Shown here one piece after another: positions 33,353 to 43,488 of a DNA stretch of 64,000 bases. A model generated the notes under the pieces. That model was not told the DNA's origin. It ran no database searches and saw nothing but the letters and a program-made list of their open reading frames with translations. The stretch covers positions 1 to 64,000 of the forward strand of contig JAITVH010000136.1 in NCBI GenBank assembly GCA_031285905.1, in the 5' to 3' direction. Positions within the stretch are counted from its first letter, which is position 1, and each line of letters begins with the position of its first letter. Both the position numbers and the translations under genes were made by a program. The DNA is from Prevotella sp. (GTDB lineage: Bacteria > Bacteroidota > Bacteroidia > Bacteroidales > Dysgonomonadaceae).

Positions 33353-34594
33353 ATGGATCACAAGAAGAGGTTTTCTACCCGGGTTATAAACGAAAAGTTC
33401 AATAAACAGGATGTTCATGGAGCTATTTCCATGCCAATATATAGAAATGCCGCTTTCGAGTTTCCCGACTCGGAAAGCATAGCAGCAGCATTCCAATACA
33501 AAGAAGATATAGCATCGCATACTTATACACGGATCACAAATCCGTCGGTAGAAAATCTGGAACGAAAGATCAAAGCTGCTTCGGGAGCCGACAATGTGAT
33601 GATGCTTGCTTCTGGTATGGCTGCTATATCAAATACTTTTCTGACAATAGCCTATGCAGGCAGCAATATTGTGACTTCTCCTCATTTATTTGGGAATACT
33701 TTCTCATTATTCAAGTTCACGCTTGAGGCTTTCGGGGTTGAGGTTCGTTTTGTGGATGTGAATGATATTGAAGAAATAACATCTGCTATCGATGAGAATA
33801 CCTGTGGTTTCTTTTGTGAGTTGATAACCAATCCGCATCTAGAAGTCGCCAATCTGCCGGAAATATCGCGACTGTTGAAAGCAAGAAATATCCCAATGAT
33901 TGTAGATACAACGGTTGTGCCCTGGTGCGGTTTCGATGCACGGAAAGCCGGAGTTGACATTGAAGTGGTTTCTACTACTAAGTATATCTCGGGAGGAGCG
34001 ACAAGTATCGGAGGAGCTATACTAGATTACGGAACATTCGACTGGCAACATAACAAAAGGCTTCAAATGGCGAAACGCACACAGTATATGTCACAGTTTA
34101 TGTTCAAGTTGAAACGGGAAATTGCCCGGAACATAGGAGCAGCAATGGATCCTGAAACAGCTTACTTACAGACTTTAGGTATGGAGTCGTTGCAATTGCG
34201 CTTCGAGAAGATGTCTGCATCGACTCATGAGCTGGCACTGTTTTTATCCGATAACAAGAAGGTAATAAAGACAAGTTATCCCAAGTTGTCGGGTTCTCCA
34301 TATAAGAAGCTGTCAGATGAATTGTTTATAGGTAATCCGGGGGCAATGCTGACTTTCAACCTAAAGGATAAGGAATCCTGCTACCGCTTTATGGATAAAC
34401 TTCAAATTATAAGAAGGGCTACTAATCTTTTTGATAATAAGTCGCTTATTATACATCCTGAGTCTACGATCTATGGTACTTTTAGTCCGGAAATGAAAAT
34501 GATCATGGATATAGAAGATAATCTGTTGAGGTTATCTGTTGGATTAGAAGATGTAGAAGATTTAAAGAATGATATTATACAAGCCTTAAATTAA
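33353..34594 (+). CDS. Cys/Met metabolism PLP-dependent enzyme (trans-sulfuration family)
   Basis: 413-aa cytosolic enzyme of the cystathionine gamma-synthase / O-acetylhomoserine sulfhydrylase fold. Motifs: SHTYTRITNPSVENLERKI, MLASGMAAIS, IVDTTVVP, and the PLP lysine K210 in STTKYISGGATSIGGA. The family makes or breaks C-S bonds of homocysteine, cystathionine or methionine. Sequence alone does not tell whether this is MetY, MetB or a lyase. It stands as a single gene after thiD. Confidence 0.88.
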   Translation: MDHKKRFSTRVINEKFNKQDVHGAISMPIYRNAAFEFPDSESIAAAFQYKEDIASHTYTRITNPSVENLERKIKAASGADNVMMLASGMAAISNTFLTIAYAGSNIVTSPHLFGNTFSLFKFTLEAFGVEVRFVDVNDIEEITSAIDENTCGFFCELITNPHLEVANLPEISRLLKARNIPMIVDTTVVPWCGFDARKAGVDIEVVSTTKYISGGATSIGGAILDYGTFDWQHNKRLQMAKRTQYMSQFMFKLKREIARNIGAAMDPETAYLQTLGMESLQLRFEKMSASTHELALFLSDNKKVIKTSYPKLSGSPYKKLSDELFIGNPGAMLTFNLKDKESCYRFMDKLQIIRRATNLFDNKSLIIHPESTIYGTFSPEMKMIMDIEDNLLRLSVGLEDVEDLKNDIIQALN

Positions 34595-34784
34595 CGTTTT
34601 AGATATAAACAGGTTTTAAGTTTGGATAGGAAGCATCTGTATAATTTACATGATGCTCCATTTTGTTTTGTCGGGATAGCAAATTGCTATAGAAGGGTAA
34701 AAATGATAGTTAACCATTCTAAAAAAAGGTTTTTAATTGATTAATTAGTATGTTTAAAAACAGATAGAATAGAAATAAAAATAG

Positions 34785-34792
34785 TACTTTTG
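34785..34792 (+). promoter_or_regulatory. Putative -7 box of aroQ-pyk
   Basis: TACTTTTG matches TAnnTTTG, about 50 bp before the aroQ start. No matching -33 element was seen. Confidence 0.4.
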
Positions 34793-34841
34793 TGCCTACG
34801 ATGGGAAAAACCCCTGAATCAGTCTTAAATAGCTGATAAAT

Positions 34842-35270
34842 ATGAAAATACAGATAATAAACGGTCCGAATTTGAATTTGCTGGGGAAGCGCGAGCCTGA
34901 CATCTACGGGAACAGTTCCTTTGAAGAGTATTTTGCTCATTTGCAGCATATCTACAAGGACTGTGAGTTGTCCTATTTTCAGTCAAATCATGAAGGGGCA
35001 ATCATTGATAAGATTCATGAGGTTGGATTTTCATATGATGGTATTATACTGAATGCAGGAGCATACACACACACATCCATTGCATTACATGATGCGATAA
35101 AGGCGGTTACCGTTCCGGTCATTGAAGTGCATATATCAAACATTCATTCCCGCGAAGAATTTCGTCATAAGTCGATGATAGCGGCAGCATGTAAAGGGTC
35201 GGTTGTCGGCTTGGGGTTATTGTCATACAATCTGGGCATCGAGTTCTTTCTAAAGCAGAAAGAAGTGTAG
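34842..35270 (+). CDS. aroQ: Type II 3-dehydroquinate dehydratase
   Basis: 142-aa cytosolic enzyme of the shikimate pathway, dehydrating 3-dehydroquinate to 3-dehydroshikimate. Typical blocks: INGPNLNLLGKREPDIYG (residues 5-22, including the catalytic Tyr of the flexible loop), LNAGAYTHTSIALHDA and EVHISNIHSREEFRHKS. Length is normal for the dodecameric type II enzyme. pyk follows after 45 bp in the same direction, so they are probably co-transcribed. Confidence 0.96.
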   Translation: MKIQIINGPNLNLLGKREPDIYGNSSFEEYFAHLQHIYKDCELSYFQSNHEGAIIDKIHEVGFSYDGIILNAGAYTHTSIALHDAIKAVTVPVIEVHISNIHSREEFRHKSMIAAACKGSVVGLGLLSYNLGIEFFLKQKEV

Positions 35271-35315
35271 TAATTGTAAATTTTATAAACTTATATATTA
35301 AACAAATTTCCATTT

Positions 35316-36782
35316 ATGATTCAGAAGAAAACGAAAATTGTAGCTACAATTTCAGACATGCGTTGTGATGTTGATTTTGTTAAGTCTCTTTATGAGGCGG
35401 GAATCAATGTTGTTAGAATGAACTCTGCGCACATGACCGAAGAAGGTTTTGTGAAAGTAATGACAAATGTACGTGCTGTATCGAGCCTCATTGGTATTAT
35501 GATGGATACTAAAGGCCCTGAAATACGTACTACTGCTACTGCCACCGGCGAAAAGATTGTCGTTAAAACAGGAGATAAACTGAAAGTTATCGGAGATTTG
35601 AATACACTTTCTACACCGGAACAAGTATCTGTTTCTTATCCAAGTATCGTAAAAGATGTGCCGGTTGGCAGCATGCTTCTGATCGACGATGGTGAAACAG
35701 GCTTGAAAGTAATTGACAAGACTGCGGATTATTTGCTTTGCGAGGTTCAGAATGATGGTACAATCGGTAGTCGCAAAAGTGTGAATATCCCGGGTGTAAG
35801 CGTTAACTTGCCTTCTATTACAGCAAAAGACAGAAGAAGCATTGAAATTGCTATTGAAAACAAGGCTGACTTCATTGCTCACTCGTTTGTAAGACATAAA
35901 CAAGATGTACTGGATGTACAAAAGATTCTGGACGAATACAATAGCCCGATCAAGATCATCGCTAAGATAGAAAATCAGGAAGGTGTTGACAATATAGACG
36001 AAATATATCAGACAGCATACGGTGTAATGGTAGCACGTGGTGATTTAGGTATCGAAGTGCCACAGGAAAATATCCCAGCTATCCAGCGTTTACTTATCCG
36101 TAAGGCGGTTGAATATAAAAAACCTGTTATTGTTGCCACTCAGATGTTGCATACAATGATTGAAAATCCACGTCCAACACGTGCAGAAGTAACAGATATT
36201 GCGAATGCTGTTTATTATGGTACTGATGCCGTGATGTTAAGTGGAGAAACTGCGTACGGTAAATATCCGTTGGAAGCAGTAAAAGCTATGGCTCAGATTT
36301 GTGCTACTACAGAACAATCTAAACTTGACGAAAAGGCTATTCCTGTACCTTTCAAAGATGAGGAATACGATACAACTTCTTTCTTGTCAAAACAAGCCGT
36401 TAAAGCTGCGACACAATTAGGACTTACTGCTATTATCACCGATAGCTACACAGGACGTACAGCCCGTACAATTGCTGCTTTCCGTAGCCGCTGTCCTGTT
36501 TATGCAATGTGTTGTAGCGAAGAGATAGCTCGTCAGTTATCTGTATGCTATGGCATCAATGCAAGATATCAGGAATCGACAGGATATACTACTCACCAGC
36601 ATAAGCAATATTTCCTGAAAGCTCTTAACGGATTACTTGATAAGGGCTTGATCAGAAAAGAAGATACGGTTGCTTATCTTAGCGGATCGTTTGGCGAAGG
36701 TAAAGGAACATCATTCCTTGAAATCAATGGCGTAGGGCGTGTTGTCGATGCCGGAGATGCTTTTGAAGTACCTGTAGACTAA
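35316..36782 (+). CDS. pyk: Pyruvate kinase
   Basis: 488-aa glycolytic enzyme converting phosphoenolpyruvate and ADP to pyruvate and ATP. Motifs: KIVATISDMRCDVDFVKSLY at the N-terminus, MDTKGPEIRT, IAKIENQEGVDNIDEI, VARGDLGIEVP, the ATQMLHTMIENPRPTRAE signature, and MLSGETAYGKYP. The C-terminal allosteric-type domain is complete (to about 480). It is followed by a strong palindromic terminator shared with convergent rnr. Confidence 0.96.
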   Translation: MIQKKTKIVATISDMRCDVDFVKSLYEAGINVVRMNSAHMTEEGFVKVMTNVRAVSSLIGIMMDTKGPEIRTTATATGEKIVVKTGDKLKVIGDLNTLSTPEQVSVSYPSIVKDVPVGSMLLIDDGETGLKVIDKTADYLLCEVQNDGTIGSRKSVNIPGVSVNLPSITAKDRRSIEIAIENKADFIAHSFVRHKQDVLDVQKILDEYNSPIKIIAKIENQEGVDNIDEIYQTAYGVMVARGDLGIEVPQENIPAIQRLLIRKAVEYKKPVIVATQMLHTMIENPRPTRAEVTDIANAVYYGTDAVMLSGETAYGKYPLEAVKAMAQICATTEQSKLDEKAIPVPFKDEEYDTTSFLSKQAVKAATQLGLTAIITDSYTGRTARTIAAFRSRCPVYAMCCSEEIARQLSVCYGINARYQESTGYTTHQHKQYFLKALNGLLDKGLIRKEDTVAYLSGSFGEGKGTSFLEINGVGRVVDAGDAFEVPVD

Positions 36783-36834
36783 GAAATAAGACGAGGCTTA
36801 TTCTGAAAAAGTAAGCCTTGTATGAAAATAAGAA

Positions 36835-36863
36835 AGGAGTTGTTCTATTATAGAACAACTCCT
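36835..36863. terminator. Bidirectional terminator between pyk and rnr
   Basis: A perfect 29-bp palindrome, 14 bp on each side of one central base, from AGGAGTTGTTC to GAACAACTCCT, in the 107-bp gap between the two convergent genes. A smaller hairpin (AGGCTTA 36794-36800, TAAGCCT 36812-36818) precedes it on the pyk side. Confidence 0.7.
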
Positions 36864-36889
36864 CTTTGTTTATGTGTAGTAGAACTTCT

Positions 36890-39046
36890 TTATTCTTCAA
36901 CTAAGGCAAAATCCAATTGCTTACGTTCGAGATTAGCCTTAGCTACCTTTATCTTCAATGGATCACCCAAACTATATGTACGTTTGGTGCGGCGTCCCCG
37001 TAGACAATAATTTTTCTCATCAAATTCATAGAAGTCGTCGTCCAAATCTCTGATAGGTATCATCCCCTCGCATTTATTCTCATTGATTTCTGCATAGACG
37101 CCCCATTCAGTTATCCCTGATATAACAGCATCGAATACCATTCCCAGCTTATCAGACATATATTCCACCTGTTTGTATTTGATAGAAGCCCGTTCTGCGG
37201 TTGCTGCCAGTTGCTCCATATCAGAACAATGATCGCATTTACCTTCATATAATACTTTATTCACACTTCTTCCGCCATCCAGATAGCGGGTAAGTAAACG
37301 GTGAACCATCATGTCAGGATACCGCCGTATAGGCGAAGTAAAATGGGTATAATACTCAAATGCCAGCCCATAATGCCCAATATTTGTAGTAGAGTAGATA
37401 GCCTTGGCCATTGCCCGTATAGCGATTGTAGCTATAAGGTTTTCTTCCGGTTTGCCACTTACTTCATCCAACAGATGATTTATTGACTTCGACACGTTTG
37501 TCTTCGTTCCGTCTACTTTTATCTTATAACCGAAACGGCGTATAAATTCGGAAAGATTTTCCATCTTTTCGTTGTTGGGCAAATCATGTATGCGGTATAC
37601 AAATGTTTTGGCTTTCTTGTTCTTTGGTACATTGCCTACAAACTCGGCTATAGTGCGATTAGCCAACAGCATGAATTCTTCTATAAGCTTGTTAGATTCC
37701 TTTGCATATTTGAAATATACACCCAAAGGCTTACCGTTTTCATCTATTTCGAACCGGACTTCGTGACGATCGAATGCAATAGCTCCATTATCGAAACGTT
37801 TATCTCTTAATTTTTTAGCAAGGTCATTTAGTTTCAATATTTCTTCTTTGAAGTCTCCCTCTCCTGTCTCTATTATATTCTGAGCTTCTTCATAGGTAAA
37901 CCGCCTGTCGGAATGAATAACTGTTCGGGCAATACGATGTTTTTTGATATTGGCCTCATCATCTATTTCGAATATTACAGAATAACACAACTTATCCTCA
38001 TTTGGGCGCAGGGAACACAGTTCGTTACTGAGTTTCTCTGGTAACATCGGGATAGTTCTATCCACAAGATAAATAGATGTAGCACGGCTTTCCCCCTCTT
38101 TGTCTATAATATCGCCCTCTTGTACATAATGAGTCACATCGGCAATATGTACCCCGATTTCCCATCTCCCATTCTTAAGGTGCTTAACAGATAGGGCATC
38201 ATCGAAGTCCTTTGCATCGCGTGGGTCGATAGTGAAAGTGGTGGTGCCCCGCATATCTTCGCGTTTTGCTATTTCTTCATTTGTAATTACTTCTGAGATT
38301 TTGTTGGCTGCAGCTTCTACCTTTTCGGGATATTTGTAAGGAAGCCCATATTCGGCAAGGATGGCATTCATTTCAGTATCATTGTTACCCGTTTGTCCCA
38401 AGATATCTATTACCTTTCCTATTGGATTTTTAGCTCGCTGCGGCCATTCTATTATTTCCACAAGTGCCTTGTCTCCATCCTTTCCTCCTTTCAGTTTCTC
38501 CTTTGGGATAAAGATATCATTTGCAAGGATCTTACTATCCATTACCAGAAAAGCAAATTGCTTTTGCACATCTAATGTCCCGACAAATGTATTTTGTTTT
38601 CTTTCTAATATCTCAACTACTTCTCCCTCCGAGTCATATCCTTTACGCTTAGCCAGCATCTGTATTTTTACCCTGTCGCCATTCATCGCATGGGCAGAAT
38701 TACGTTCGGCAATGAATATGTGAGAATGTTCATCATCTCCATCGGCTACGAAGAAATTCTTGCCATTACTTCTTCTTTCGAAGACTCCCTCAAGGAATAA
38801 TCCCCTGTTGTTTGACTTGAATTTGCCCCGGGTTGTTTCGATAACAAAAGCTTCTTCGAGCAGTTCAAATACAATATTGGAGAGGAGCTGCTTCTCGGAT
38901 GCTTTTTTCATCCCTAGTTTTTCAGCAACTTGTTTCAGACTGAATGAGTCGCCCGAATGATTGTTAAAGAAGTTGACTATAGAATGTGTTATATCTTTTT
39001 TATTCTTCCTTTTGTCCGCTTTGTGCGGTGATTTCTTTTTATTCAT
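36890..39046 (-). CDS. rnr: Ribonuclease R
   Basis: 718-aa 3'-5' exoribonuclease of the RNase II/RNB family, degrading structured RNA in the cytosol. A short winged-helix start (HSIVNFFNNHSGDSFSLKQVAEKLGM) and cold-shock-like domains lead to the RNB domain: TTFTIDPRDAKDFDDALSV with the metal-binding Asp residues, DVTHYVQEGD and HYGLAFEYYTHFTSPIRRYPDMMVHR. A C-terminal S1 domain follows (about 630-710, VFDAVISGITEWGVYAEI). The first codons overlap the end of the DUF6056 gene by 8 bp, so the two genes are coupled. Confidence 0.95.
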   Translation of the reverse strand: MNKKKSPHKADKRKNKKDITHSIVNFFNNHSGDSFSLKQVAEKLGMKKASEKQLLSNIVFELLEEAFVIETTRGKFKSNNRGLFLEGVFERRSNGKNFFVADGDDEHSHIFIAERNSAHAMNGDRVKIQMLAKRKGYDSEGEVVEILERKQNTFVGTLDVQKQFAFLVMDSKILANDIFIPKEKLKGGKDGDKALVEIIEWPQRAKNPIGKVIDILGQTGNNDTEMNAILAEYGLPYKYPEKVEAAANKISEVITNEEIAKREDMRGTTTFTIDPRDAKDFDDALSVKHLKNGRWEIGVHIADVTHYVQEGDIIDKEGESRATSIYLVDRTIPMLPEKLSNELCSLRPNEDKLCYSVIFEIDDEANIKKHRIARTVIHSDRRFTYEEAQNIIETGEGDFKEEILKLNDLAKKLRDKRFDNGAIAFDRHEVRFEIDENGKPLGVYFKYAKESNKLIEEFMLLANRTIAEFVGNVPKNKKAKTFVYRIHDLPNNEKMENLSEFIRRFGYKIKVDGTKTNVSKSINHLLDEVSGKPEENLIATIAIRAMAKAIYSTTNIGHYGLAFEYYTHFTSPIRRYPDMMVHRLLTRYLDGGRSVNKVLYEGKCDHCSDMEQLAATAERASIKYKQVEYMSDKLGMVFDAVISGITEWGVYAEINENKCEGMIPIRDLDDDFYEFDEKNYCLRGRRTKRTYSLGDPLKIKVAKANLERKQLDFALVEE

Positions 39047-40388
39047 GATATGGTAATTTTATTGATTTAATTCCGTAATATCTGGCATATACTTTATTTA
39101 TCCATGCATCAGGCGAATCGGATATCCTATATAGTATAAAATCCTTGTGAAATAGTTGTTTATCATTGAACGTAATATCCATTATACCTTTTGCTTTCTG
39201 TTCGTATACAAAGACCTCCCGTTGATGCCAGAGATCTTTTAAGTATCTGGTGTATTTCAATTTATCTATATAAGATACAAAGAAAGGAATCGATAATAAA
39301 ATAACAAACGAAAATAACAATAATTCATACTTCTTTTCTTTAAGTATGTCTATATTCGATAATAAAATGCCATTAGCTATTATAAGAAACGAAACCGGTC
39401 CGAATAATGTTCTTGGAGTAAATTCGGGAGGTACAATCATAACCAGAAAACCAATATGGGCAGCAATGAAAAAAGCTAAAGAAGCTTTTGTCCTGGTTGT
39501 ATCTCTTTTACCTGTTTTAATATTTATGATAAACAACAAGCCATAAATAACTGATGCCGCCAGCATATGGTAATAATAGTTTTTACAGAATATAAACAAT
39601 CGTTGCGATATGGGGACAGATAACGAGTTCTCCATACGGATGTAATTTCCCGGTGCCAGAAACAGGAAAAGACAACCGATTGTCACTCCTGCTAATCCCC
39701 AGACAGCCCACTTTGGAATATCTTGTTTTTCGTACTTATATAGGAAAAGTATAATAAGAAGAAATGAGACCAGAGCGACAGCCATATTCTCATTAGTCCA
39801 GCCACAGGCTATTCCCCCAAAGAAGATAGCAATGGGTAGAAACGTATTGTTACGAGCCTTTTTATTAATATAGGAATTGTAATAGGGATATATGAAAAGC
39901 AGTATGATTGTGGTGCTCCATAGATAATTGGAACTATATGTTATCCATAATGTGGTGCTTGTAAAATTGGGTAGACTAAACCATAAAGCGATTGCTATTA
40001 AGAGAAGAAAAGCAACATTCACTTTTTTGCCAAAATTAGAGATCGAATATATTAAAAAGACAAACAATAGATAAATTAAGCTATTCAACAAGTCATGCCA
40101 GAATGGGCTGATCATCAATAAAGCTTGCGCTATAATATGGTTTATAGTTCTCCCTCCCCAAAACATATAGTGATTGTATTGTGATGTCAATATATCATCT
40201 ATACCCGAGATCCTTACGGGAGAGTCGAAAGTCGGAGTCCAGATAAAACTGTAATCCCAGTCTTCGGCAAATAATGGATAAGCTATATTTAAGAGATAAA
40301 TAGAGATAAAGATCAGGGCAAAAACTATAATTAATAGAATCCTTGAAGAAAAAATGATTGAAAGTTTGTTGGCAATATTATCCATCAA
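39039..40388 (-). CDS. DUF6056-like polytopic membrane protein
   Basis: 449-aa inner-membrane protein with about 10-11 hydrophobic segments and a soluble C-terminal tail. The first loop has FAEDWDYSF and GGRTINHIIAQ, and later GWTNENMAV and FLAPGNYIRM, a pattern seen in DUF6056-type proteins. These have the look of GT-C glycosyltransferases (acidic residues in the first loop), but the activity is unproven. The stop overlaps the start of rnr. Confidence 0.75.
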   Translation of the reverse strand: MMDNIANKLSIIFSSRILLIIVFALIFISIYLLNIAYPLFAEDWDYSFIWTPTFDSPVRISGIDDILTSQYNHYMFWGGRTINHIIAQALLMISPFWHDLLNSLIYLLFVFLIYSISNFGKKVNVAFLLLIAIALWFSLPNFTSTTLWITYSSNYLWSTTIILLFIYPYYNSYINKKARNNTFLPIAIFFGGIACGWTNENMAVALVSFLLIILFLYKYEKQDIPKWAVWGLAGVTIGCLFLFLAPGNYIRMENSLSVPISQRLFIFCKNYYYHMLAASVIYGLLFIINIKTGKRDTTRTKASLAFFIAAHIGFLVMIVPPEFTPRTLFGPVSFLIIANGILLSNIDILKEKKYELLLFSFVILLSIPFFVSYIDKLKYTRYLKDLWHQREVFVYEQKAKGIMDITFNDKQLFHKDFILYRISDSPDAWINKVYARYYGIKSIKLPYHE

Positions 40389-40464
40389 TCGTAAAAGTAC
40401 AACAAAATATCCTTACAAAGATGCAAAGAATAGCAGGAATAAAATGATAAACAACAAGAATTAT

Positions 40465-43224
40465 TTAATCCCAATTAGGATCATAAGAAGAAGAGCGTCC
40501 ACGTTGTTCGTATTTCAGGTCTTGCAACAGAGATGAACTGGCTCGCAATGATACATAATAAGACTTATATGGCCCTACCGGATTAAAGCTGGCAGAAATA
40601 GACCAGCAGTGTAAGTCACGGGTAAGATTGCAACTCAGGTAAGAGATTTTCTTAGCATCGAAGTCGTAACTGGAATTAAAATTGAAGTTCCAGTTGCGGG
40701 TTGGCTGAATACTTCCGTTCAAACTCAAACTTTTGCGCAGAGTTCCACGATATTCGTTTTTGCTCGGGTCAAAACTGCCATATCCGTAATTCATTGAGAA
40801 ACTAATTCCCAAGTTCCATTTTATATCATTTTTCACATAGCCATCTTCATCATATTCTTTGTCATCCAAGGTGCCTCCCAGCAAACTGCTTTGTTTACTT
40901 TCCGAATCTTCGGTTTTTGCCGGCTCGATAGGATTCCCGTAAGCGTCAAGTTGCGCCGTGTCATTTTTCTTGTCCTTTTCATCACCTCCTCCAAACCATT
41001 TCTTGAAGGTATCCTGATTGATAGAAGGCGAAATAGAATAACCTGTACTCTTCAGGCGGCCAAAACCTTTCCCGTTACTGATGCGTAGTTTGTCGATCTT
41101 TACAGGCTGCCTTCTTTTTTCATCATAGGTATACATGTATGGATCGAAAGTAGCACTGATATTGACTACAAATGACTGGCTAAACTTTAAACGCATGCCT
41201 GTCGATATATCACTCCACTTTAGTGAATCGGCCATGAGATTATGGCTAAAACGAACGCCAAAATTGTCTATCAGGCTTATCTTCTTATAACCTGTAGAAT
41301 CACTTTGAGAAGGAGTTTTCATTTCGAGGTTGTTCTCGAAAGAGAAATTGATATTCCCTGAAGCCTGAGATGGAGCCGTACCGAACATTCCTGTCCTCCA
41401 TGGAGAATACACCATTTCTTGTTGTTCTCCGTATGAATCAAAATAGTTGTATCTCTCATAAAAGCCCCAGAACGGATCGCTGAAATCGGGTGTATAACTG
41501 AAACTTATACTAGGAGTAAATACATGGCGTATCCGTGTACTTTTTGCAAAAAATAAAGGTTCGTACATACCATAGAGTTTCGTTTGGAAAGTTAGGGCAG
41601 TACTAAAGTCATATACTCTCTTGAATGAATAAGTCGTGTCGGAAATAACATGGGTTGCCCTTATAGGATCCCATCGTTGTTCTATCTGTGATGTGTACCA
41701 ACGTTCATTATAGTTGAATGAAGGGGTGATGTTAAGATAATCGAATACAGTAAATGTAGCTGAGACCGGAACGGTGTGCTTCATTGCATTTTTCCAGTCT
41801 TTTACCAGGCTGGACTTAAGCAGTTCGTCTTCTTTAGTATCTATACTGTTCCTAAATTCACCCGAATAACTTAACTGAATTTTTTCATACCATTTATCTG
41901 AACCTACAGCTTCTTTCCTTTTGAACGGGTAGACGCGAGACATTGTAACCATCAGGTTTGGTAGGGTCATTGAAATAGAAGAGTCACTGGTTCGTTGTGC
42001 AATATTCATCGAAGCAGATAAACTCCACGGCGAATTAGGGATTTTTTGAGTTAAACTTACACTGGAACTTTTTGTATTATCGGTTCCCCTGGGTACGTAT
42101 CTTGTGTCCAGACTATTCCGGTTATAGGAACTTGTAGAGAACTCTACGCTGGCCGAAAGTGTTCTGAACATATTGGCCTTCGGGTCTTGTTGATGCGACC
42201 AGTTAATGGCGAGGTCTTTACTTTCCTGATAATCCACATCCTTTTCCCCGTATTTATTAAAGAGATAATTGAAATTAAAATTACCTGAATATTTATACCG
42301 CTTGCGGTAATTCGATGTAGCCTTTATTCCCCATGAACCTTTTGTGTAAATATCCCCTGTAAGTGCCAAATCCACATAGTCGTTGATCGCAAAATAATAT
42401 CCTCCATCCCGCAGGTTAAAACCCCTGTCCATCTCATCTCCATGGGAAGGCATGATAACCCCAGATGAATATTTCTCCGAAAAGGGGAAGAAACCAAATG
42501 GTAAGCCTAATGGAAGTGGCAAGCCTTCAATAACCAGATATGCCGGGCCTGTAACTACATTTTCCCTTGGCTTAACCTTCGCTTTTGTCAGAGCCAGATA
42601 AAAGTGGGGATGTTCATGGTCTTGGCAGGTGGTATATTTACCATCTCGCATAAAGAACGAATTGTCCTCATTCTTCTTTGCCTGTCCTGCAATTATATAT
42701 CCTTCACCTTGTGTAGTAACGCTTGTTGTGGTATAACCTTTTCTTGTTTTGAAGTTGTACTTCATTGTTTTAGATTCCAGATCAGTACCCCTGTCCGAGA
42801 AAACCGGAAACCCGAATTCCTTGCCCACCGAGTCCAACCCAAATGTAGCATATACGAGACTGCTATCTGTGTTCATGGAGATTTCCTGTCCTTTAAGAGA
42901 CAGATCTCCGTATTTCACTTCTCCGCCACCATAAAGATAAGCCCAATTATCGGCAGTAAGAGCTATAGAGTCAGTCGAATTGTAATCTACTATTGCATCC
43001 AGCGCATTTGGATTCCGTTTGACTGAGTCTTTGGGTAGGCTGTCATTAGCCAGGTTTGCCGAATCTGATCTTATACCAAGCGAGTCGGGGATACCCGGAG
43101 GAATCGTATCATTTACTGACAAGAAGTATAAATCATGTTTTATATGAGAGTAGCCTGCACCCAGAAAGGACACAGAAAACAATATACATAAGAAAATGTA
43201 AGTTAAGATGCGAACTTTTCTCAT
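40465..43224 (-). CDS. Bacteroidota-type LptD-like outer-membrane LPS assembly protein
   Basis: 919-aa exported protein with an N-terminal hydrophobic signal. An OstA-like N-terminal domain (about 75-190) has ADNWAYLYGGGEVKYGDLSLKGQ and GEGYIIAGQAKKNEDNSFFMRDGKYTTC. A long beta-barrel follows, containing LPLPLGLPFGFFPF and GVIMPSHGDEMDRGFNLRDGGYY, which are LptD-type signatures. LptD inserts lipopolysaccharide into the outer leaflet. The barrel ends in YYVSLRASSSLLQDLKYEQRG. Single gene, divergent from the M64 peptidase. Confidence 0.88.
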   Translation of the reverse strand: MRKVRILTYIFLCILFSVSFLGAGYSHIKHDLYFLSVNDTIPPGIPDSLGIRSDSANLANDSLPKDSVKRNPNALDAIVDYNSTDSIALTADNWAYLYGGGEVKYGDLSLKGQEISMNTDSSLVYATFGLDSVGKEFGFPVFSDRGTDLESKTMKYNFKTRKGYTTTSVTTQGEGYIIAGQAKKNEDNSFFMRDGKYTTCQDHEHPHFYLALTKAKVKPRENVVTGPAYLVIEGLPLPLGLPFGFFPFSEKYSSGVIMPSHGDEMDRGFNLRDGGYYFAINDYVDLALTGDIYTKGSWGIKATSNYRKRYKYSGNFNFNYLFNKYGEKDVDYQESKDLAINWSHQQDPKANMFRTLSASVEFSTSSYNRNSLDTRYVPRGTDNTKSSSVSLTQKIPNSPWSLSASMNIAQRTSDSSISMTLPNLMVTMSRVYPFKRKEAVGSDKWYEKIQLSYSGEFRNSIDTKEDELLKSSLVKDWKNAMKHTVPVSATFTVFDYLNITPSFNYNERWYTSQIEQRWDPIRATHVISDTTYSFKRVYDFSTALTFQTKLYGMYEPLFFAKSTRIRHVFTPSISFSYTPDFSDPFWGFYERYNYFDSYGEQQEMVYSPWRTGMFGTAPSQASGNINFSFENNLEMKTPSQSDSTGYKKISLIDNFGVRFSHNLMADSLKWSDISTGMRLKFSQSFVVNISATFDPYMYTYDEKRRQPVKIDKLRISNGKGFGRLKSTGYSISPSINQDTFKKWFGGGDEKDKKNDTAQLDAYGNPIEPAKTEDSESKQSSLLGGTLDDKEYDEDGYVKNDIKWNLGISFSMNYGYGSFDPSKNEYRGTLRKSLSLNGSIQPTRNWNFNFNSSYDFDAKKISYLSCNLTRDLHCWSISASFNPVGPYKSYYVSLRASSSLLQDLKYEQRGRSSSYDPNWD

Positions 43225-43257
43225 CTATAAAGACCTCATACTTTATATATTCGGATG

Positions 43258-43265
43258 CAAAGCTA
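43258..43265 (-). promoter_or_regulatory. Putative -7 box of the lptD-like gene
   Basis: The minus strand reads TAGCTTTG, matching TAnnTTTG, about 35 bp upstream of the ATG at 43224. No -33 element was seen. Confidence 0.4.
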
Positions 43266-43385
43266 ATCAATTATACATGAAAGCATAATATGAAAAACCA
43301 AAAAAAGTTTAAATTTTTCTATTCTTTCTCTGGAAATCACATCGATAAACATTTAATGCATCACCTGTTTTTATCTATATTTTTA

Positions 43386-43393
43386 TATCTTTG
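43386..43393 (+). promoter_or_regulatory. Putative -7 box of the M64 peptidase gene
   Basis: TATCTTTG matches TAnnTTTG. It would give a leader of about 90 nt before the ATG at 43489. No clear -33 TTTG. Confidence 0.4.
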
Positions 43394-43488
43394 TTACAAC
43401 TCCGGTTTATTTAGCTTAACGGTTTTTTATGCCGGGTGGATATATCTGATTTCACAAAAAAACATAATTCATATAACAACATCTGATT

